This document shows, piece by piece, positions 1 through 11,895 of a DNA stretch of 64,000 bases (its first letter is position 1; the number at the start of each line of letters is the position of its first letter). Origin of the DNA: Choristoneura fumiferana (taxonomy: Eukaryota; Arthropoda; Insecta; Lepidoptera; Tortricidae); the NCBI RefSeq assembly GCF_025370935.1, contig NC_133472.1, positions 23,601,277 through 23,665,276 of the forward strand. Direction: 5' to 3'. Both the position numbers and the translations under genes were made by a program. The notes below the pieces were generated by a model. That model saw only the letters and a program-made list of their open reading frames with translations. It ran no database searches and was not told the DNA's origin.

Positions 1-208
1 AAAATTATTAATTTGAGCCCAAGCTGAAACGGAGGCCAAGCGAAAGCTCCGTCAAAAAGACAAACTTTTTCTCACAACATAGTAATGTACTATAATGAGA
101 CTAGACACATTGATGCTAACTATCATTGTGGCATATTGATGAATATATAGGACCATCCGAAACTGTGCCGATTCAAGTGTTCACATCGGTCAAATTCACA
201 AATATAAT

Positions 209-512
209 TCATCCATCCTGCCTATATACGTCCCACTGCTGGGCACAGGCCTCCTCTCAGAACAAGCGGGCTTGGGCCATTGTTCCCACGCGGGCCTAGT
301 GCGGATTGGGAACTTCACACGCAACATTAAATTGCTTCGCAGGTTAGTGCAGATTTCCTCACGATGTTTTCCTTCACCGCAAAGCTCGTGGTAAATTTCA
401 AATGTAATTCCGCAAATGAATTTCGAAAAACTGAGAGGTGCAAGCCGGGGTTTGAACCCACGACCCTCTGCTGCGATAGGTCAAACCACTAGGCCACCAC
501 GGCTATAATTAT
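209..512 (-). mobile_element. tRNA-derived SINE, full-length copy
   Basis: Read on the minus strand, this has a Pol III internal promoter: an A box TGGCCTAGTGG (about 486-497) and a B box GGGTTTGAACCC in complement (about 449-460). A body follows, and the 3' end reads GGGACGTATATAGGCAGGATG. An 11-bp direct repeat ACAAATATAAT flanks it at 198-208 and 513-523, the target-site duplication expected from LINE-assisted retrotransposition. The same family recurs at 13923-14235 and, as a 3' fragment, at 7911-7979. It is a non-coding, non-autonomous element. The boxes and duplication are seen directly; the Lepidoptera assignment is from general familiarity with the sequence. Confidence 0.85.
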
Positions 513-523
513 ACAAATATAAT

Positions 524-838
524 ATTAATTATACCATATTATTATGAGTTTAATAAACTGAAATGATTCCTTTATTTTATCTCAGACGAAGTCGCAAGAA
601 AAAGCTAGGCACGTAATAAATCAACACGTTTTATGAGTTTCAAAACATTCTTAAGCTGGTACAATAAAAGGCCAATATGGTTTGAAATGGCAGAAAAAAT
701 ATCATAGTGAAAACAGAAACAGTAGGTATTTTACAATGTAGTATACTATTTTGCTTGATATTTGTAGCGTGACAGGCGACGTAAGTTGTGTTCTATGATG
801 TGTAACTAAGTAGAAGTGTTATTTATTAATCACTTTTA
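524..838. other. AT-rich spacer
   Basis: No open frame, repeat boundary or regulatory motif that I can support. Confidence 0.5.
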
Positions 839-979
839 GGGGCTGTTTCACCATCCAGTGATTAGTGTTAACTGGCGGTTAGATGTGATGCCGTATCTAT
901 TTGTTTTGTTCGAATAGACGGAGACGGCATTTCATTTAACCGTCGGTTAACACTAATCAATGGATGGTGAAACAGCCCC
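839..979. mobile_element. MITE, PIF/Harbinger-like
   Basis: This 141-bp element has long terminal inverted repeats beginning GGGGCTGTTTCACCATCC and ending with the complement. The arms pair over most of the element, apart from a short loop around TTTGTTTTGTTCG. Direct TTA repeats flank it (836-838 and 980-982). A 3-bp TTA duplication is typical of the PIF/Harbinger superfamily. There is no coding capacity, so it would depend on a transposase made elsewhere. Confidence 0.8.
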
Positions 980-3394
980 TTAAACATTCAAACTATATAT
1001 TGGTTAGTTGTCTTCCAATTTTACAGTTATTTAGAAATAAAAAATGTGTGGCTGTTACAAAATGATGAGTTTTAAAAAAAAGTTCAGTATAGTGTCATTT
1101 TTCTTTTTAACAGTACTGCATATTTTTGGGATAGATACTTTAAACTTCGCAGTGTCTTTTTGATAAAAGAGTCGTTTTTCATTTTCAAAATTTTATCACA
1201 AATTGTCTTCTACTTTTTCAATAAATGACTTTATTGAAACAAAAAAGTACAGTTTATGAGTAATGTTATAAAACTTTCATTAACCATTCTTTTTTGAAAA
1301 CTGTCACTAAACGAAAAGTGTCTGTTCATGGTTTAATTCATAGTTTATTTAAAAAAAAAATTTACTTAAAGAGCGGCACTACACAAAAAGTGTCGTTTTA
1401 AAGTTAATAAAAATCCCCTTTAAAAAATAACAATCCACGTCAAAATCGTTATTATACGAAGTGTTACTTTTTCATTCATACTCATTACAGCTCCGCTCCG
1501 TGCTTGGTCTCGGACTTGTTTAGTGACGCTTTTTAACTCACGATATCAACGTTTGGGCAATAAGTACAAAGTGATACTACCGCCATCTTTCGGCAACTAA
1601 TGTAAATATGAAGGTAAGTGTATTTGCATTGCGTGCGTCTCGCCAGATAGTTTGTAGATGGCGGGTAAACTAAAATTGTCATTTTTTGTTTAGTGTCATT
1701 TTTGTTTTCAACAAGCTCTGTCTCTTATAGGTTCTATGGAACGAGAGACACAGTTACTGGTAAATAGCCAGGGAGAAAACTCCAGGGCCCTACACAAAAC
1801 CTAATTGCTTATTTTCCATATTACCTTTTGTTTACAATTTTAACAATGTTTGTTTTTATATAACATAGTCATTCCTATTACAAATTTTATACTTACATAT
1901 TTTATTCCATTTATGTTTAGTGAGATCGATCTTTATTGGAGAGGATTAGTCAGGTTTTATTGTTAGACATCCCTTATTTCTATCATCGATACAAACCGTG
2001 ATACGGTTTAACGATGCCATAAATGATAAATTGTATTTTTTCTCGTATAAATAAATAAATAAAAAACGAGGTTGGTTTACCTACTACTATTCACAACGAA
2101 CGTAGGACGCTAAACGATCACATATGGTCGAATTTCTTTCTTACTCGTCCGTTGTAAATTCCTTATTAATTACTCGTACTTATCTAAATTTCAAATTACT
2201 ACTTGTCACCGTATATTTAACATAACTTCATCTGATTTTAAATAAAATTAAATAAGTAATATTTGTTAATTAATACAATTAAGTAGGGCGGAGCGGAACG
2301 GGGCCACTAAACTCGTGACAGTATACCTATTACATTGCGGCGTTTGAGCAATAGCCCTGCGGCCCTGTAATGTAACTACAGGAATGTACAGGCCTGTAAT
2401 GTAACTACAGGAATGTACAGCCCTATAATGTAGCTAATATAGTAACAGAAATTTGACAACGGCGACTGTAATTTACGCCTTATTTATACGTGCAGGTAAA
2501 CGATTGAACATATTCACTGACATCGCGTGACAATGCTTTAAATACAGCGTAGGTATATTACATATTTAGTTTTAGTTATATTTACAAACAAATTAATGCA
2601 GATTAATGCATTCTTTATTAATTCATTAATTCACGAATTCATGCATTTTAACCAATTTCTATAGTATTTAAATACAGTCATATTTATTTAATCAATATAT
2701 GTTTTTTTAAGTCGCCGTTTGGTATTAGAACTGATATGTTATCTACAAATAATACTGTATTATCAGAACATTGAGTAGGGAAGTCATCAATATAGAATGC
2801 TAATTTCTACACGTTGTACTCTGTTACAAAGCCATGCTAAGTAGAGTGACGCCTGTGATGCCGTTCCTTTCACATTGTACTAATCAATATGTTAGGTTTG
2901 AACAGTTGACCAAAAATTTGTAAATTAAATTCAGCTTAAAAAAGTGTCATTTTTTGAAATTTGAATAGTTTAAGATATCAGTGCATGTAACCATAAATAT
3001 TAGCAAGGGCCACACGCGGAGGCTGGCTTCATACAATAAATACATTAGAAATGTCTCGCGCAGAACCGGTCCGCATTAATCAGTGTCAGTGAGCGACGCC
3101 GCAAATTAGTTACGAATTTATCTACGTCGCGTAATGAGCGGATTGTACTTGATATAAAGGACATAATAGGAATATTTGTTATAAACCACTGAACACAATC
3201 AAGCGCGACTGTTTCAATTAAAATTTAATACACAGCTTTGACGGTGTAATACGGAAATAATATATATTAGATTCCTTAACGTTGATTATAATGTTTTGCA
3301 AATTCAAATCTTGAATTTAGTGGTAAACTAATTTTGTAAATCAGTAGATACGTGGGTAATTTTGAAGGTTCTTAAGCCAAAATTATATAAACCG
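980..3394. other. AT-rich spacer without a recognisable gene
   Basis: Only short spurious frames are present. Between about 1080 and 1710 the word AGTGTC followed by a T run recurs several times on both strands, like a decayed simple repeat. A short tandem duplication sits at 2362-2420. An ATGAAG followed directly by a GTAAGTG donor occurs at 1608-1620, but it has no usable next exon. Confidence 0.5.
2362..2420. repeat. Tandem duplication, about 29 bp unit
   Basis: Two adjacent copies of a unit reading CTGTAATGTAACTACAGG followed by AATGTACAG, then a partial diverged third copy (CCCTATAATGTAGCT). The unit contains the near-palindrome CCTGTAATG..CTACAGG. Confidence 0.75.
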
Positions 3395-4240
3395 AGCCCT
3401 GTCCAAATATTTTACTTTACCTTTTGCTACGAAGGTTGCGCTTGCTCAAATTTTACTGCACCCTATTTTCGACTATGCTTACATTTGTTATCCTGATCTC
3501 TTAGAAGAAATTTAAAAAAAAAACAATAAAAAATCAAATGAATTCAAAAACTATGCATTCGGTTTATATTAACGTAAGTTCGATCATGTCTCTAATTTTC
3601 GATCACAGCTCAACTGGCTCCCAATCCGCTTTCGCCGTAACTCTCACATTCTCCACCTTTTTTACGGCATTCTCTTTAACCCTGCAACTCCTCGCTACCT
3701 CAAAGAGCGATTTCTATTCGATGCTCTCAGAACTTTCTCCTTACCGTGCCTCTATCTAACTCCAAATTCTATGTATATTCTTATACTGTCCAGGCTATTC
3801 GGTTGTGGAACTCCTTACCGATTGACTTACGACGCGCAAAATCTTTGTCACTATTTAAATGTATGATTAAGAAGCACTATCTGCCATCTTGTAATTATTA
3901 GCTTTATGATAATTTATTTATTTATTTGTTGCTGTTTATATCACTGCCTATATTTATTTTGGACGTATATTATATGTACGATATAATTATGTATGTATTC
4001 GTAGATGTATTTCTGTTAAGTTTAAATTTTCTGATCTACTTTTGATGCACCACCTGTTGAAAAGTAGTCCTTGCTTCTTTTTTGTAAAAAAGGTTGCCTG
4101 GAAGAGATCGCTCTTAAGCAATAAGGCCGCCTATTGCTCAACTTGCAATTTTTTTCTCTGCGTATCTGTTTTCTGTATCGCTTACTATGTCTGGTGTACA
4201 ATAAAGAGACCTTGTATTGTATTGTATTGTATAAAAAAGA
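3395..4240 (+). pseudogene. 5'-truncated non-LTR retrotransposon (LINE), RT C-terminus and 3' UTR
   Basis: Degraded frames encode the region after the reverse transcriptase of a Jockey/CR1-group LINE. Around 3455-3480 they read HPIFDYAYICYPDL (the usual motif is LDYAD.CY). Around 3590-3720, in a shifted frame, they read LNWLPIRFRRNSHILHLFYG and then ATPRYLKERFLF. Around 3790-3880 they read AIRLWNSLPIDLRRAKSLSL. A short 3' UTR follows and ends in a (TTGTA)n tail at about 4205-4232, preceded by AATAAAG, which marks the true 3' end. Frame shifts and stops mean it is dead. The endonuclease and catalytic RT domains are missing, as usual for 5' truncation during target-primed reverse transcription. 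Confidence 0.75.
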
Positions 4241-5384
4241 AGAAGCTGACTTACTGACATATTGACACCCTTTCCAAACTACTAGAACTAGGTGAACTAA
4301 GGACCAATTTTTGGGAAAACAACCCTCAAGTTTAAAAAGCTGACACTATAAAGGAGCCCTTTGCGGCCTACTTTCAGAATAAACGTTTTGATTTGGATTT
4401 TGGACACCAACCCCTAATGGGGTGAAACAAGTGATGAAATGTTATCGTAGTAGGTAGTTTTAGAGTTAAGGGAGAAGTGAGTTTTTATTATTTCTTCGCA
4501 AACTAAGTCGCAAGTGTGATCTACTAATTAGTACTACTGTCATTTCTTTCAAATATCACTTCCCGTATCACACACCACCCTTTTCACCAACAGATTTTTG
4601 AGTACCTAAACAAAAATAACGGCTCAAAGCAGCGTTATTTTAGTAAATTGAAACAAACCGGGAAATAAACTACAGATACCTAGAAAATGTCCTTCACTTC
4701 AAACGCTATATTACTTATTCTGTGGCGCTATCGCTTTGTAGCTATTTAGTACTTAAATATTAAACTATAGTGTAAATATTTAAATGCTCGCATAAATCAA
4801 GAAAACAAAGGCTGTAACATTTCCCGGGTTAAGCACAATTGAATGGTTGGCGACTGCGACTAACCATGCCTATTTTGTTACGAACAAGATCCAATAAATG
4901 AATTCTGTCGAGCAATTGTGTCCCAGTGATGCAATTAGTGTGACCTAACTTTCCTATAAACCACGCGCCATTGGCAAGAGAACACATTGCGATGCACGGT
5001 GGCACAATAACCGCGTAGTTAGATGCTAAAACACCCTTAACTGTGTGACTTTTCACAGCTCAATAAAGCTTTTTAACGGCGTTAACTTTCCGTGTAGGTT
5101 ATATGAGGTGATCAATCATTAGTCCGGAGCTCACAATCGGCGAACGATCCATTGTCAGCGCCCACAGGGGCAGGAGTGAAGGTCGGAAGGTTTAATTAAA
5201 AGCTGCCGATTCGCAGTTCTTTTATTGGGCGGTGAGATGGGGCTGACTGATCGCTCCTTTTGTCCTCAGGTACGAAGCACCGTTTAATTAACCTGATTTT
5301 TACTCATTTGTGAGTGTGGATGATGAAAAAATATTCTTTGGTAGGTAACTTACTACACTGCAATGACTTTTATCACACCTGTAT
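4241..5384. other. Spacer with a possible cis-regulatory island
   Basis: No gene seen. The stretch 5050-5290 differs from the AT-rich surroundings: it is non-repetitive and less AT-rich, and carries homeodomain-type words (TCAATCATTAG, TTTAATTAAAAG, TTTAATTAACC). It could be an enhancer, but nothing in the sequence proves this. Confidence 0.3.
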
Positions 5385-5585
5385 TCCCAAAATGGGGTAG
5401 ACAGAGCACACGAAATGTAAGCGCTTCGGAGCCACTTTATAGCAATTTAACAAAAACGCTACAATAGTGACAGGTTGCTAGCCTGTCGCCTACGGTATAC
5501 CTTAACCTATATCCTCAGTCGCCTTTTACGACATCCACAGAAGAAATGGAGAGGTGTAATTCTAACCCGACACCACACGGGTACA
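5385..5585 (-). repeat. Interspersed repeat, SINE-like
   Basis: A segment including GCCTGTCGCCTACGGTATA, CAGTCGCCTTTTACGACATC and TAACCCGACACCACACGGGT, which I recognise as a phrase common in lepidopteran genomes. Its orientation and class are not certain: the complement starts ACCCGTGTGGTGTCGGGTTA, which is only loosely B-box-like. No target-site duplication was identified. Confidence 0.5.
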
Positions 5586-6787
5586 TGTACATATTTAGTA
5601 CTAGGTATTATAATTAATTATTGAAGTTCTTAATTAATCTTCTTTACGTCATATTCATAGTACTTAAAAGGTTAACCTGGGGGGGAGTACACTTGTCACG
5701 TGTGCGGCCGGGGATCCTGTCCCAATCGGCCTAAGTCACGAGCGCAAGTGTCGTCGCGATGCTACTTAGATCATCTGCAAACGATGTCAAGGCCTATTAT
5801 TATTAAAAGGTTAACAATTTATGCAGTTATGTATGCTGTACGTGCATTCACATACATGACATCGTGTAAGCAAAAGTGTCATACGTGAAGAAATATTACA
5901 ATCAAATAAAATTTGAACAATGAACCAGCAAAATGTCAAGTTAATAGTTATTTTAACGATTCGTATCATGATCCGTAAAATATTATTTTGAACGACATTT
6001 AACTACTTAAAATTAATAGAGTAATGTACGCCATAAAATCAAATTAAATCGTCGATTCTCACCGAATACTGATCCATTATGTGCGGCCGTACATTTCGAT
6101 GGGGTCCTTAATGGGGCCAATAAATAAAACATGCCCCCTTACGGTCTCTCGACAATGACGGATAGCGTTTATAAGCTTAGAGATCCTCTGAACATCCACT
6201 ATGTTGAAACAAAGGAATACCTACTTACCGGCCTAAGTCGAAGTAAGGAATCATTTCAATTCAAACTCTTGTATAGTTATCTGAATTAGCTGGATTAAGT
6301 ATCATGATGGCTTAAAATAGATTTAATGATTAAGAGTAGCTGGCTTCGCCCCGTTGTATTTTTTATGTATTTTCTTTCATAAAAAACCTTCTCCTGACAG
6401 TAACGGTCACAACAAAAAAAGAATTAGCGAACCAGTCGTTCCCAAATTTTGCGCTTAGCAACACATTTTAACGATTCATTTTTATTATATATATATATAT
6501 ATATATAGAAGATAGATACGCTTGTTTAATTAGTTTTTGATTAAGTAGGTACTTGCTTTTAAATAACACAATCTCTGGACAACAATTAAGCTTTTGCAGG
6601 TATTCTAACTTTGTTAAAAGCCATTATCATCAACAAACATAAAGGCAATCCTTGAAATGAACAAAGTTTTAATTAAATAACGGTATATCTGAAATTAATA
6701 GGTACTCTGAAGCTTTGCATGACCACTGGAAATTTCTTTACACATGCAAAATATGAACACTAGATAGCCAATATTCGTATTTTATCA
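5586..6787. other. Spacer with unassigned GC-richer patches
   Basis: No gene found. Two patches are less AT-rich and non-repetitive within the window: about 5690-5790 (GTGTGCGGCCGGGGATCC) and about 6078-6170 (GTGCGGCCGTACATTTCGAT, then AATGGGGCCAATAAATAAAA). They may be conserved non-coding DNA. A (TA)n microsatellite lies at about 6487-6507. Confidence 0.35.
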
Positions 6788-6837
6788 GATACTAGCGACC
6801 CGCCCCGTCTTCGCACGGGCAAAGTTAAAGAATAAAA

Positions 6838-7752
6838 AAATTTTTAACAAAAAGTAAAACCGACTCCAAAAAAATAAAAAAATAAAAAATGGAACCGACT
6901 ACAAAACCCTTGGAAATATTTTTCTAGGTAAGTAGGTACGTACTAGCTCGAAGTCGGTGCCTCAGCACGAGCCAGCAGGAGTGGGACAATTCACAATAGT
7001 CGTCTACCTCACCTACATACTATGGGTTTCAATCCCTCCTGCTGGGTCGTGCTGAGTCACCGACTTCGAGCTAGTACGTACTACTTACCTAGAAAAATAT
7101 TTTCAAGGGTTTTGTAGTCGGTTCCATTTTTTGTTATTTTTTTATTTTTTGGAGTCGGTTTTACTTTTTTGTTAAAAATTTTTTTTATTTATCACTTTTT
7201 AGTGATTTGTAGCCAAAGAACATCTCACAACGATTTATTAAGCTCAAACACGACTTAGTTACGTTGTTTTATAACAGAGTTCCGTTGCCTACCTTCTGGC
7301 TTCAGCATCAGATCAGTTCGAAAGAATCATTAACTTAAAGCTTCTTCTTAGTTGCTTATCTAGGTAAGTATATTAATCATGATAATTTAAATTTAACCCG
7401 TGCAATACTTGTTATTGATAGTAGTAGTTCCGTTGGTCAAATCTGTTCTTCATCATCAGTTCCACTTCACCAAATTATGATATGCAAGAGCAAATGCACG
7501 AGTTACTGCTAAATATATCCAATTACTATAGGTGTCCCTACAATATTTGAAGAGTTCCCTCGATTTCTCAAGATCAGATCATCAGATCCTAATTTGCTGC
7601 TTATGGGACCTAATTGAAAGCATTCCTAGACGAACTCAAAAAAATTTTTCAAATCGGTTCATAAATGACGGAGTTCTGAGGTAACAAACATTAAAAAAAA
7701 AAAAAAATACAACCGAATTGATAACCTCCTCTTTTTTGAAGTCGGTTAAAAA
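6838..7752 (+). mobile_element. Foldback/composite element, copy A
   Basis: The left part (6838-7188) is a giant imperfect palindrome. AACAAAAAGTAAAACCGACT at 6845 is mirrored by AGTCGGTTTTACTTTTTTGT near 7153-7172, and the arms converge on GCACGAGCCAGCAGGAG against CTCCTGCTGGGTCGTGC, with a loop of about 50 bp. The right part (about 7395-7750) matches the body of the single-armed relatives at 38037 and 48940, ending TTTTTTGAAGTCGGTTAAAAA. No protein is encoded. The family name is unknown to me. Repetition of the same layout elsewhere in the window makes it a real mobile family. Confidence 0.7.
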
Positions 7753-7860
7753 ACGGCCAAGTGCTAGTCGGACTCCCGCACAAAAGGTTCCATACCTATA
7801 CAACATTAGACATTAGCAAACCATGTTTGCTGTACGGGAGCCCCCTTAAATATTTATTTT
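7751..7860 (+). repeat. Fragment of the CGGCCAAG-type repeat
   Basis: It begins AAACGGCCAAGTGCTAGTCG and continues with GACTCCCGCACAAAAGGTTC, the diagnostic start of a repeat family seen repeatedly here. Truncated after about 110 bp. Confidence 0.65.
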
Positions 7861-7910
7861 ATTTTAATTTAATTATTTATTTGCGTTTGAACTATGGCTC
7901 AAGTCCTCTT

Positions 7911-7979
7911 GTTCTGAGAGGAGGCCTGTGCCCAGCAGTGGGACGTATATAGGCTGGGATGATGATGATGATGATGATT
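7911..7979 (+). mobile_element. SINE 3' fragment
   Basis: It matches the last 60 or so bases of the SINE at 209-512 (GAGGAGGCCTGTGCCCAGCA, GTGGGACGTATATAGGCTGG) and ends in a (GAT)n tail. The head with the Pol III boxes is missing, so this is a 5'-truncated copy. Confidence 0.8.
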
Positions 7980-8802
7980 AAAATTACCTAGCGATAGGTA
8001 CTTCTAATTGATCGCAACAGAAAAACAATACTCATGAACGTTGAATAGCTATCATTCTACGTGTATTGTGAACTAAAGTTCATATAAGCAACTCATGCGT
8101 CTACAAGCGATAACTAGAGAGCTTCCGGTATTTCGTGCACCGTTGGCGTCCATGGCGCCGCTACAGCGTGCCGTGCCTTCCTTGAGGGAATTATATCAAG
8201 TAGTGACGTCATAGAACTTGAAAAGTCATTCTTACCGGAGAAGGATTCCCTGTTCAAATCAGATGTTTCCCGTTACTTGCTGCACTCAATCGGTGACGTT
8301 AAGTACCTAGGGAAAGAATCTCAACATTAAATAAAAAATGTGGCTTAAATTAGGTTAATGCAATTGTGAAAAATACCACGTGGTAATAGTTAAATAGTTG
8401 CATTTAGGTATTTGCTAGATTTTGCTAGGCTAGGGTAAAAAAATGGATGATGCAGAATTTTGCAGTGAAATCAGCCTTAGTTGTAAAAAAATAATAAGTT
8501 GAGCGTTTCTTTCAAAATATTTGCATTTGCTTTGTCATCCTTACTATTCTTTACCAACTTTTAAGTCGACGCCATTAACCGTCAAACCGTGATTAAACTG
8601 CGGAGACAATCCTTGCCGGATCCCCAGAATATCCATACCAGATTATTGTATTGTCACCCCAAATTTTGAAACTACCATTTACTGGCATAAGAACGCTGCA
8701 AGTTCAATAAAATTATTTAAAAAAATTAAAACTAACTAGAAATCCATTTCATGCAGACAATGACACAAACAAGAGAGGAGTGCGTTTAGGAATGCAAAAT
8801 TA
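7980..8802. other. Spacer, no gene recognised
   Basis: No open frame worth keeping. The 8095-8300 portion is GC-richer and non-repetitive (for example GGCGTCCATGGCGCCGCTAC), but shows no splice-flanked coding pattern. Confidence 0.4.
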
Positions 8803-8975
8803 GCCGCTTTTTAGGGTTCCGTACCCTATTACTGAGACTCCGCTGTTTGTCTGTCTGTCTGTCCGTCTGTCACAGGGCTCTATATCTTAAGCCGTAAAAG
8901 TTAGACACTTGAAATTTTCACAGATTATGTATTACTGTGGCCGCAATAGTAACAAATACTAAAAATTAAGTAAAG
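8803..8975 (-). repeat. GGGTTCCG-type repeat fragment
   Basis: It starts CCGCTTTTTAGGGTTCCGTA, followed by a TGTCTGTCTGTC run. This is the complement of the 3' end of the CGGCCAAG..GGGTTCCG family. It is a divergent subfamily also seen at 37721-38036 and 56315-56580. Confidence 0.65.
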
Positions 8976-10296
8976 TTACAAATTAAAGGCAGTCGTCATA
9001 CAAGAAACGTGTTTTTTCAGCGTTTTTTGGTTGCTAGACGTTATAAGCCATTGCTAAGGCGACCGAGTCGCCTAGCAACGACTAGCTATTTCGGGTGAAT
9101 ATTTACCTTTTAAGTTTGCGATTTTAATGATGTTTTATAAAAGCTTCGATAATATAATATACTGTCTGATTGTGTGGTTTATTCGTTTTTGTGCAAAATT
9201 AATAAAGCAATTTATGAACCACAAACCTCAATGAAGCCAACCTTGATAAAGCGCTCGTTAAATACACACCGTATAATCACTATGTTTACCTATTGTTTTT
9301 TACACTAATAAAATCATAGTAAGTATTTAACACTATTTAATAGGTTTATAATACAGTTTAAAATGTATTCACACTAATAGTCGAGCTTCTTATTATTTAA
9401 TTCCACAACATACGAAGTCCACTGAATTTCCCGCGAATGGACCGAACTGACAGCTATTTTTTTTTCTGCTGCGGCGCATGGCAAGAGTCTGAAGCGCTAT
9501 TCAGCCTCCGACAGGGCGACAGCCAGAGGATAAGAATTTAAAATTGTTCTTTATTCAAAATACTTGCACCTAGGGCTTACATTTTGGTGATATGTTTTTA
9601 TTAACTTGTAAAGTAATGTAACTAGCTATGTTTATTCGGGTGGAATTGGCGTTACTGATTATTACTGAACTATTTGTTTTTAAAACATTGTACGGAGGTG
9701 CGGAACTTGACCGATTCTTTACCTTCTACTGCCGGTTTTAAGCGAAATTCTAACTCGAGTCGTTAAATTACTTGTCCGGTCATAAAGATAAAGACAACAT
9801 AAACAATCAGTCCCGCATATGACGTATGCAAATATAGAAAAGTGGCTGTCATTCTCTATAACCAGACCAGCTTTACCATTAATTGTAGACGACTACCCTT
9901 TATTATTTAACAGCCGGATAACGCGCTTTAACTGACACATTAAATGCGATTACGGTGGGGCTGAAGTTGGACAATTAAGCTCTTGAGGCATCGGTATCTA
10001 TGTATTTGTAAACATTCTGTTTGTTGCTAGTTAGGTACTTCAACTAGAGTAGAACAACGTTATTGTCTTTTCCAAACAATGCTATACAGTCGTTCGGATG
10101 GAGTAATTACTACAACCGAACGGAGAACACGAATGTGCAATTTGCTACGAATGTGCAAGGCTGCTCGATAAGTGCTCATTTTTGATCAAGAATACAATAA
10201 TTGTTTGCAGAACCTATCAATCTCGCCGGGATTATCTACCGCAGCAACAATACATCAATATAAATTTTCGTATACTTAATCTGTAATTTAAATTTA
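8976..10296. other. AT-rich spacer
   Basis: No gene, RNA gene or clear repeat boundary seen. Confidence 0.45.
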
Positions 10297-10480
10297 CTAC
10301 TAATACTATAAATGCGAAAGTTTGCGAGTGTGTGTTTGTCACTCTCGCACACTAAAACGCATGGACGCATTAGTACCTATGTTATTTGGTAAATATGTAG
10401 ATAGCTTAATATTGGGAAAAAATAACACATAGGTACTTAGGCTATTTTTAATCCGATATTCCCACGGGAAATCGCATCCG
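10297..10480 (-). repeat. TAGC..CCCG-type repeat, minus copy
   Basis: It begins with the complement of the family 3' end (CTACTAATACTATAAATGCG, then AAAGTTTGCG) and includes CCCACGGGAAATCGCATCCG near its other end. No coding capacity. Confidence 0.55.
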
Positions 10481-11600
10481 CTAAGGTAAGACATGAAATT
10501 TTACAGGACAAGTATCTACCTACTCGATGCAACGTAATTGAAGACCATGTGTTTTATGTATTCCTTAATAAATCTAATAGAATTTCGTAACTTCTATTCA
10601 ACTTGCCACATACATTTTAATATAGATAGTGGAGTTAAATGGCTACAGAATAGTGCATTAAACTTTTTTGTTCCAACTGTATTATAATGATTCGGAACGA
10701 CTTCAGGTTTTTTTTTTTAGATTAGAATACATAAACCACGTTATTAAAATCCACATTCTACCTCTTTCAAACGGTGAAGTGTTATAAAAACTGAGAACCC
10801 AAGACCTGAGATTCCAAGGGTTCTCAAAGTTTCACGAACTCGTTTCGAAACCCGGGCGACCGCTATTATATCTCTACTTAAGTAGATTCGGCTCCTATAC
10901 ATAAGCGATGTACTTACTATTTGGGTTTTGTTAAGAATTTGAGTTAATGGATACCCGAGTAATTTAAATGAGTAGTTACTCTTGTGCCATGAGGAAACTA
11001 CCACTGTGCTATGTTGGTCTGCATACTGAACTGAGTGTAGAAACGTAGGAAATGAGACGTTAGTTGGGTCAATTAAACCACGTCAGGGCATTCTAACGCG
11101 GTTCATTTCCTAGGACTGTCCAGTCTGCATGACTAAAGGCTTGGTCTTACTAGGTTAATAAATGCCATAGATTTGTAAATTTGCTGTCAAATGGCATTGC
11201 AACATTGCTACTTGAGTTACCGTGTTTTTTTGTACGAGGTGTTTTTTTTTTACAAGCTTTTATTTAGTTTCTTCACCTGTCCCGTTGTCTGTCTGTCTGT
11301 CTGTAGTCTAATCTTGCAAGTTAAATTGGACCAACTTCCAGTAGCCGGATTGACTTGAAATTTGGCATATTTATGTAAATCACGTGACAATACAATAATC
11401 TAGTAGTGACATCCTGGTAGTCCAGCCAGGATCGTCTCCGTAGAATGGAACTCTTCAACGGTTAATAGCATCGACTTGAAATTTTGTATGCAAATGTAGT
11501 TTGGGTGACAATGCAATACAGTGAACAAAAAGTACAGTCAGCAAAAAAAGGTTGTTGATACTGTATAGATTCAGGCGTTACTTTGCGGAGGTCCATTTTA
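10481..11600. other. Spacer, no gene recognised
   Basis: A minus-strand frame at 10744-11004 has no domain resemblance or splice context. A TGTCTGTCTGTCTG run near 11287 suggests a decayed repeat. Confidence 0.4.
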
Positions 11601-11895
11601 AAATAAATGGAATATCTGTCTTGCTCCTCTGCCAAGCAGTGAGGCCAAGTCGTGCGAAACAGCTACGCTTGAGTTGAAAAAAATATTTTTTCATGCAATT
11701 CAAACCGCCCTCCCTCCGCATAAAAAACGTAAATAACCAACGCAAACGTAACTGAACCCACCACCAAGAGAACCACCACCACCACAACCATAAACATAAT
11801 CCCGGACACGTATTATTTCCAACTCAAGCATAGCTGTTTCGCACGACTTGGCCTCACTACTTGGCGGAGGAGCAAGACAGATATTCCATTTATTT
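11601..11895. mobile_element. MITE with about 75-bp inverted arms
   Basis: The arm at 11601-11676 includes ATGGAATATCTGTCTTGCTC and GAGGCCAAGTCGTGCGAAAC. It is the complement of 11820-11895 with only a few mismatches. The loop of about 140 bp is strongly strand-biased (a run of CCACCACCACCACAACC). There is no transposase frame; the tryptophan-rich minus-strand frame across it is an artefact of that biased loop. The target-site duplication is not resolved. Confidence 0.75.

Noticed and set aside
209..512. tRNA-like A and B boxes as a tRNA gene
   Set aside because: The boxes belong to a SINE with a long body, a GATGAT-type end and a target-site duplication; no cloverleaf of normal length follows.
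1608..1730. ATGAAG directly before GTAAGTG, with an acceptor-like CTCTTATAG at 1730, as a cuticle-protein-type first exon
   Set aside because: The joined frame stops after about ten codons and no further exon appears.
11578..11787. Tryptophan-rich minus-strand frame
   Set aside because: It arises from the CCACCACC-rich loop of a MITE.
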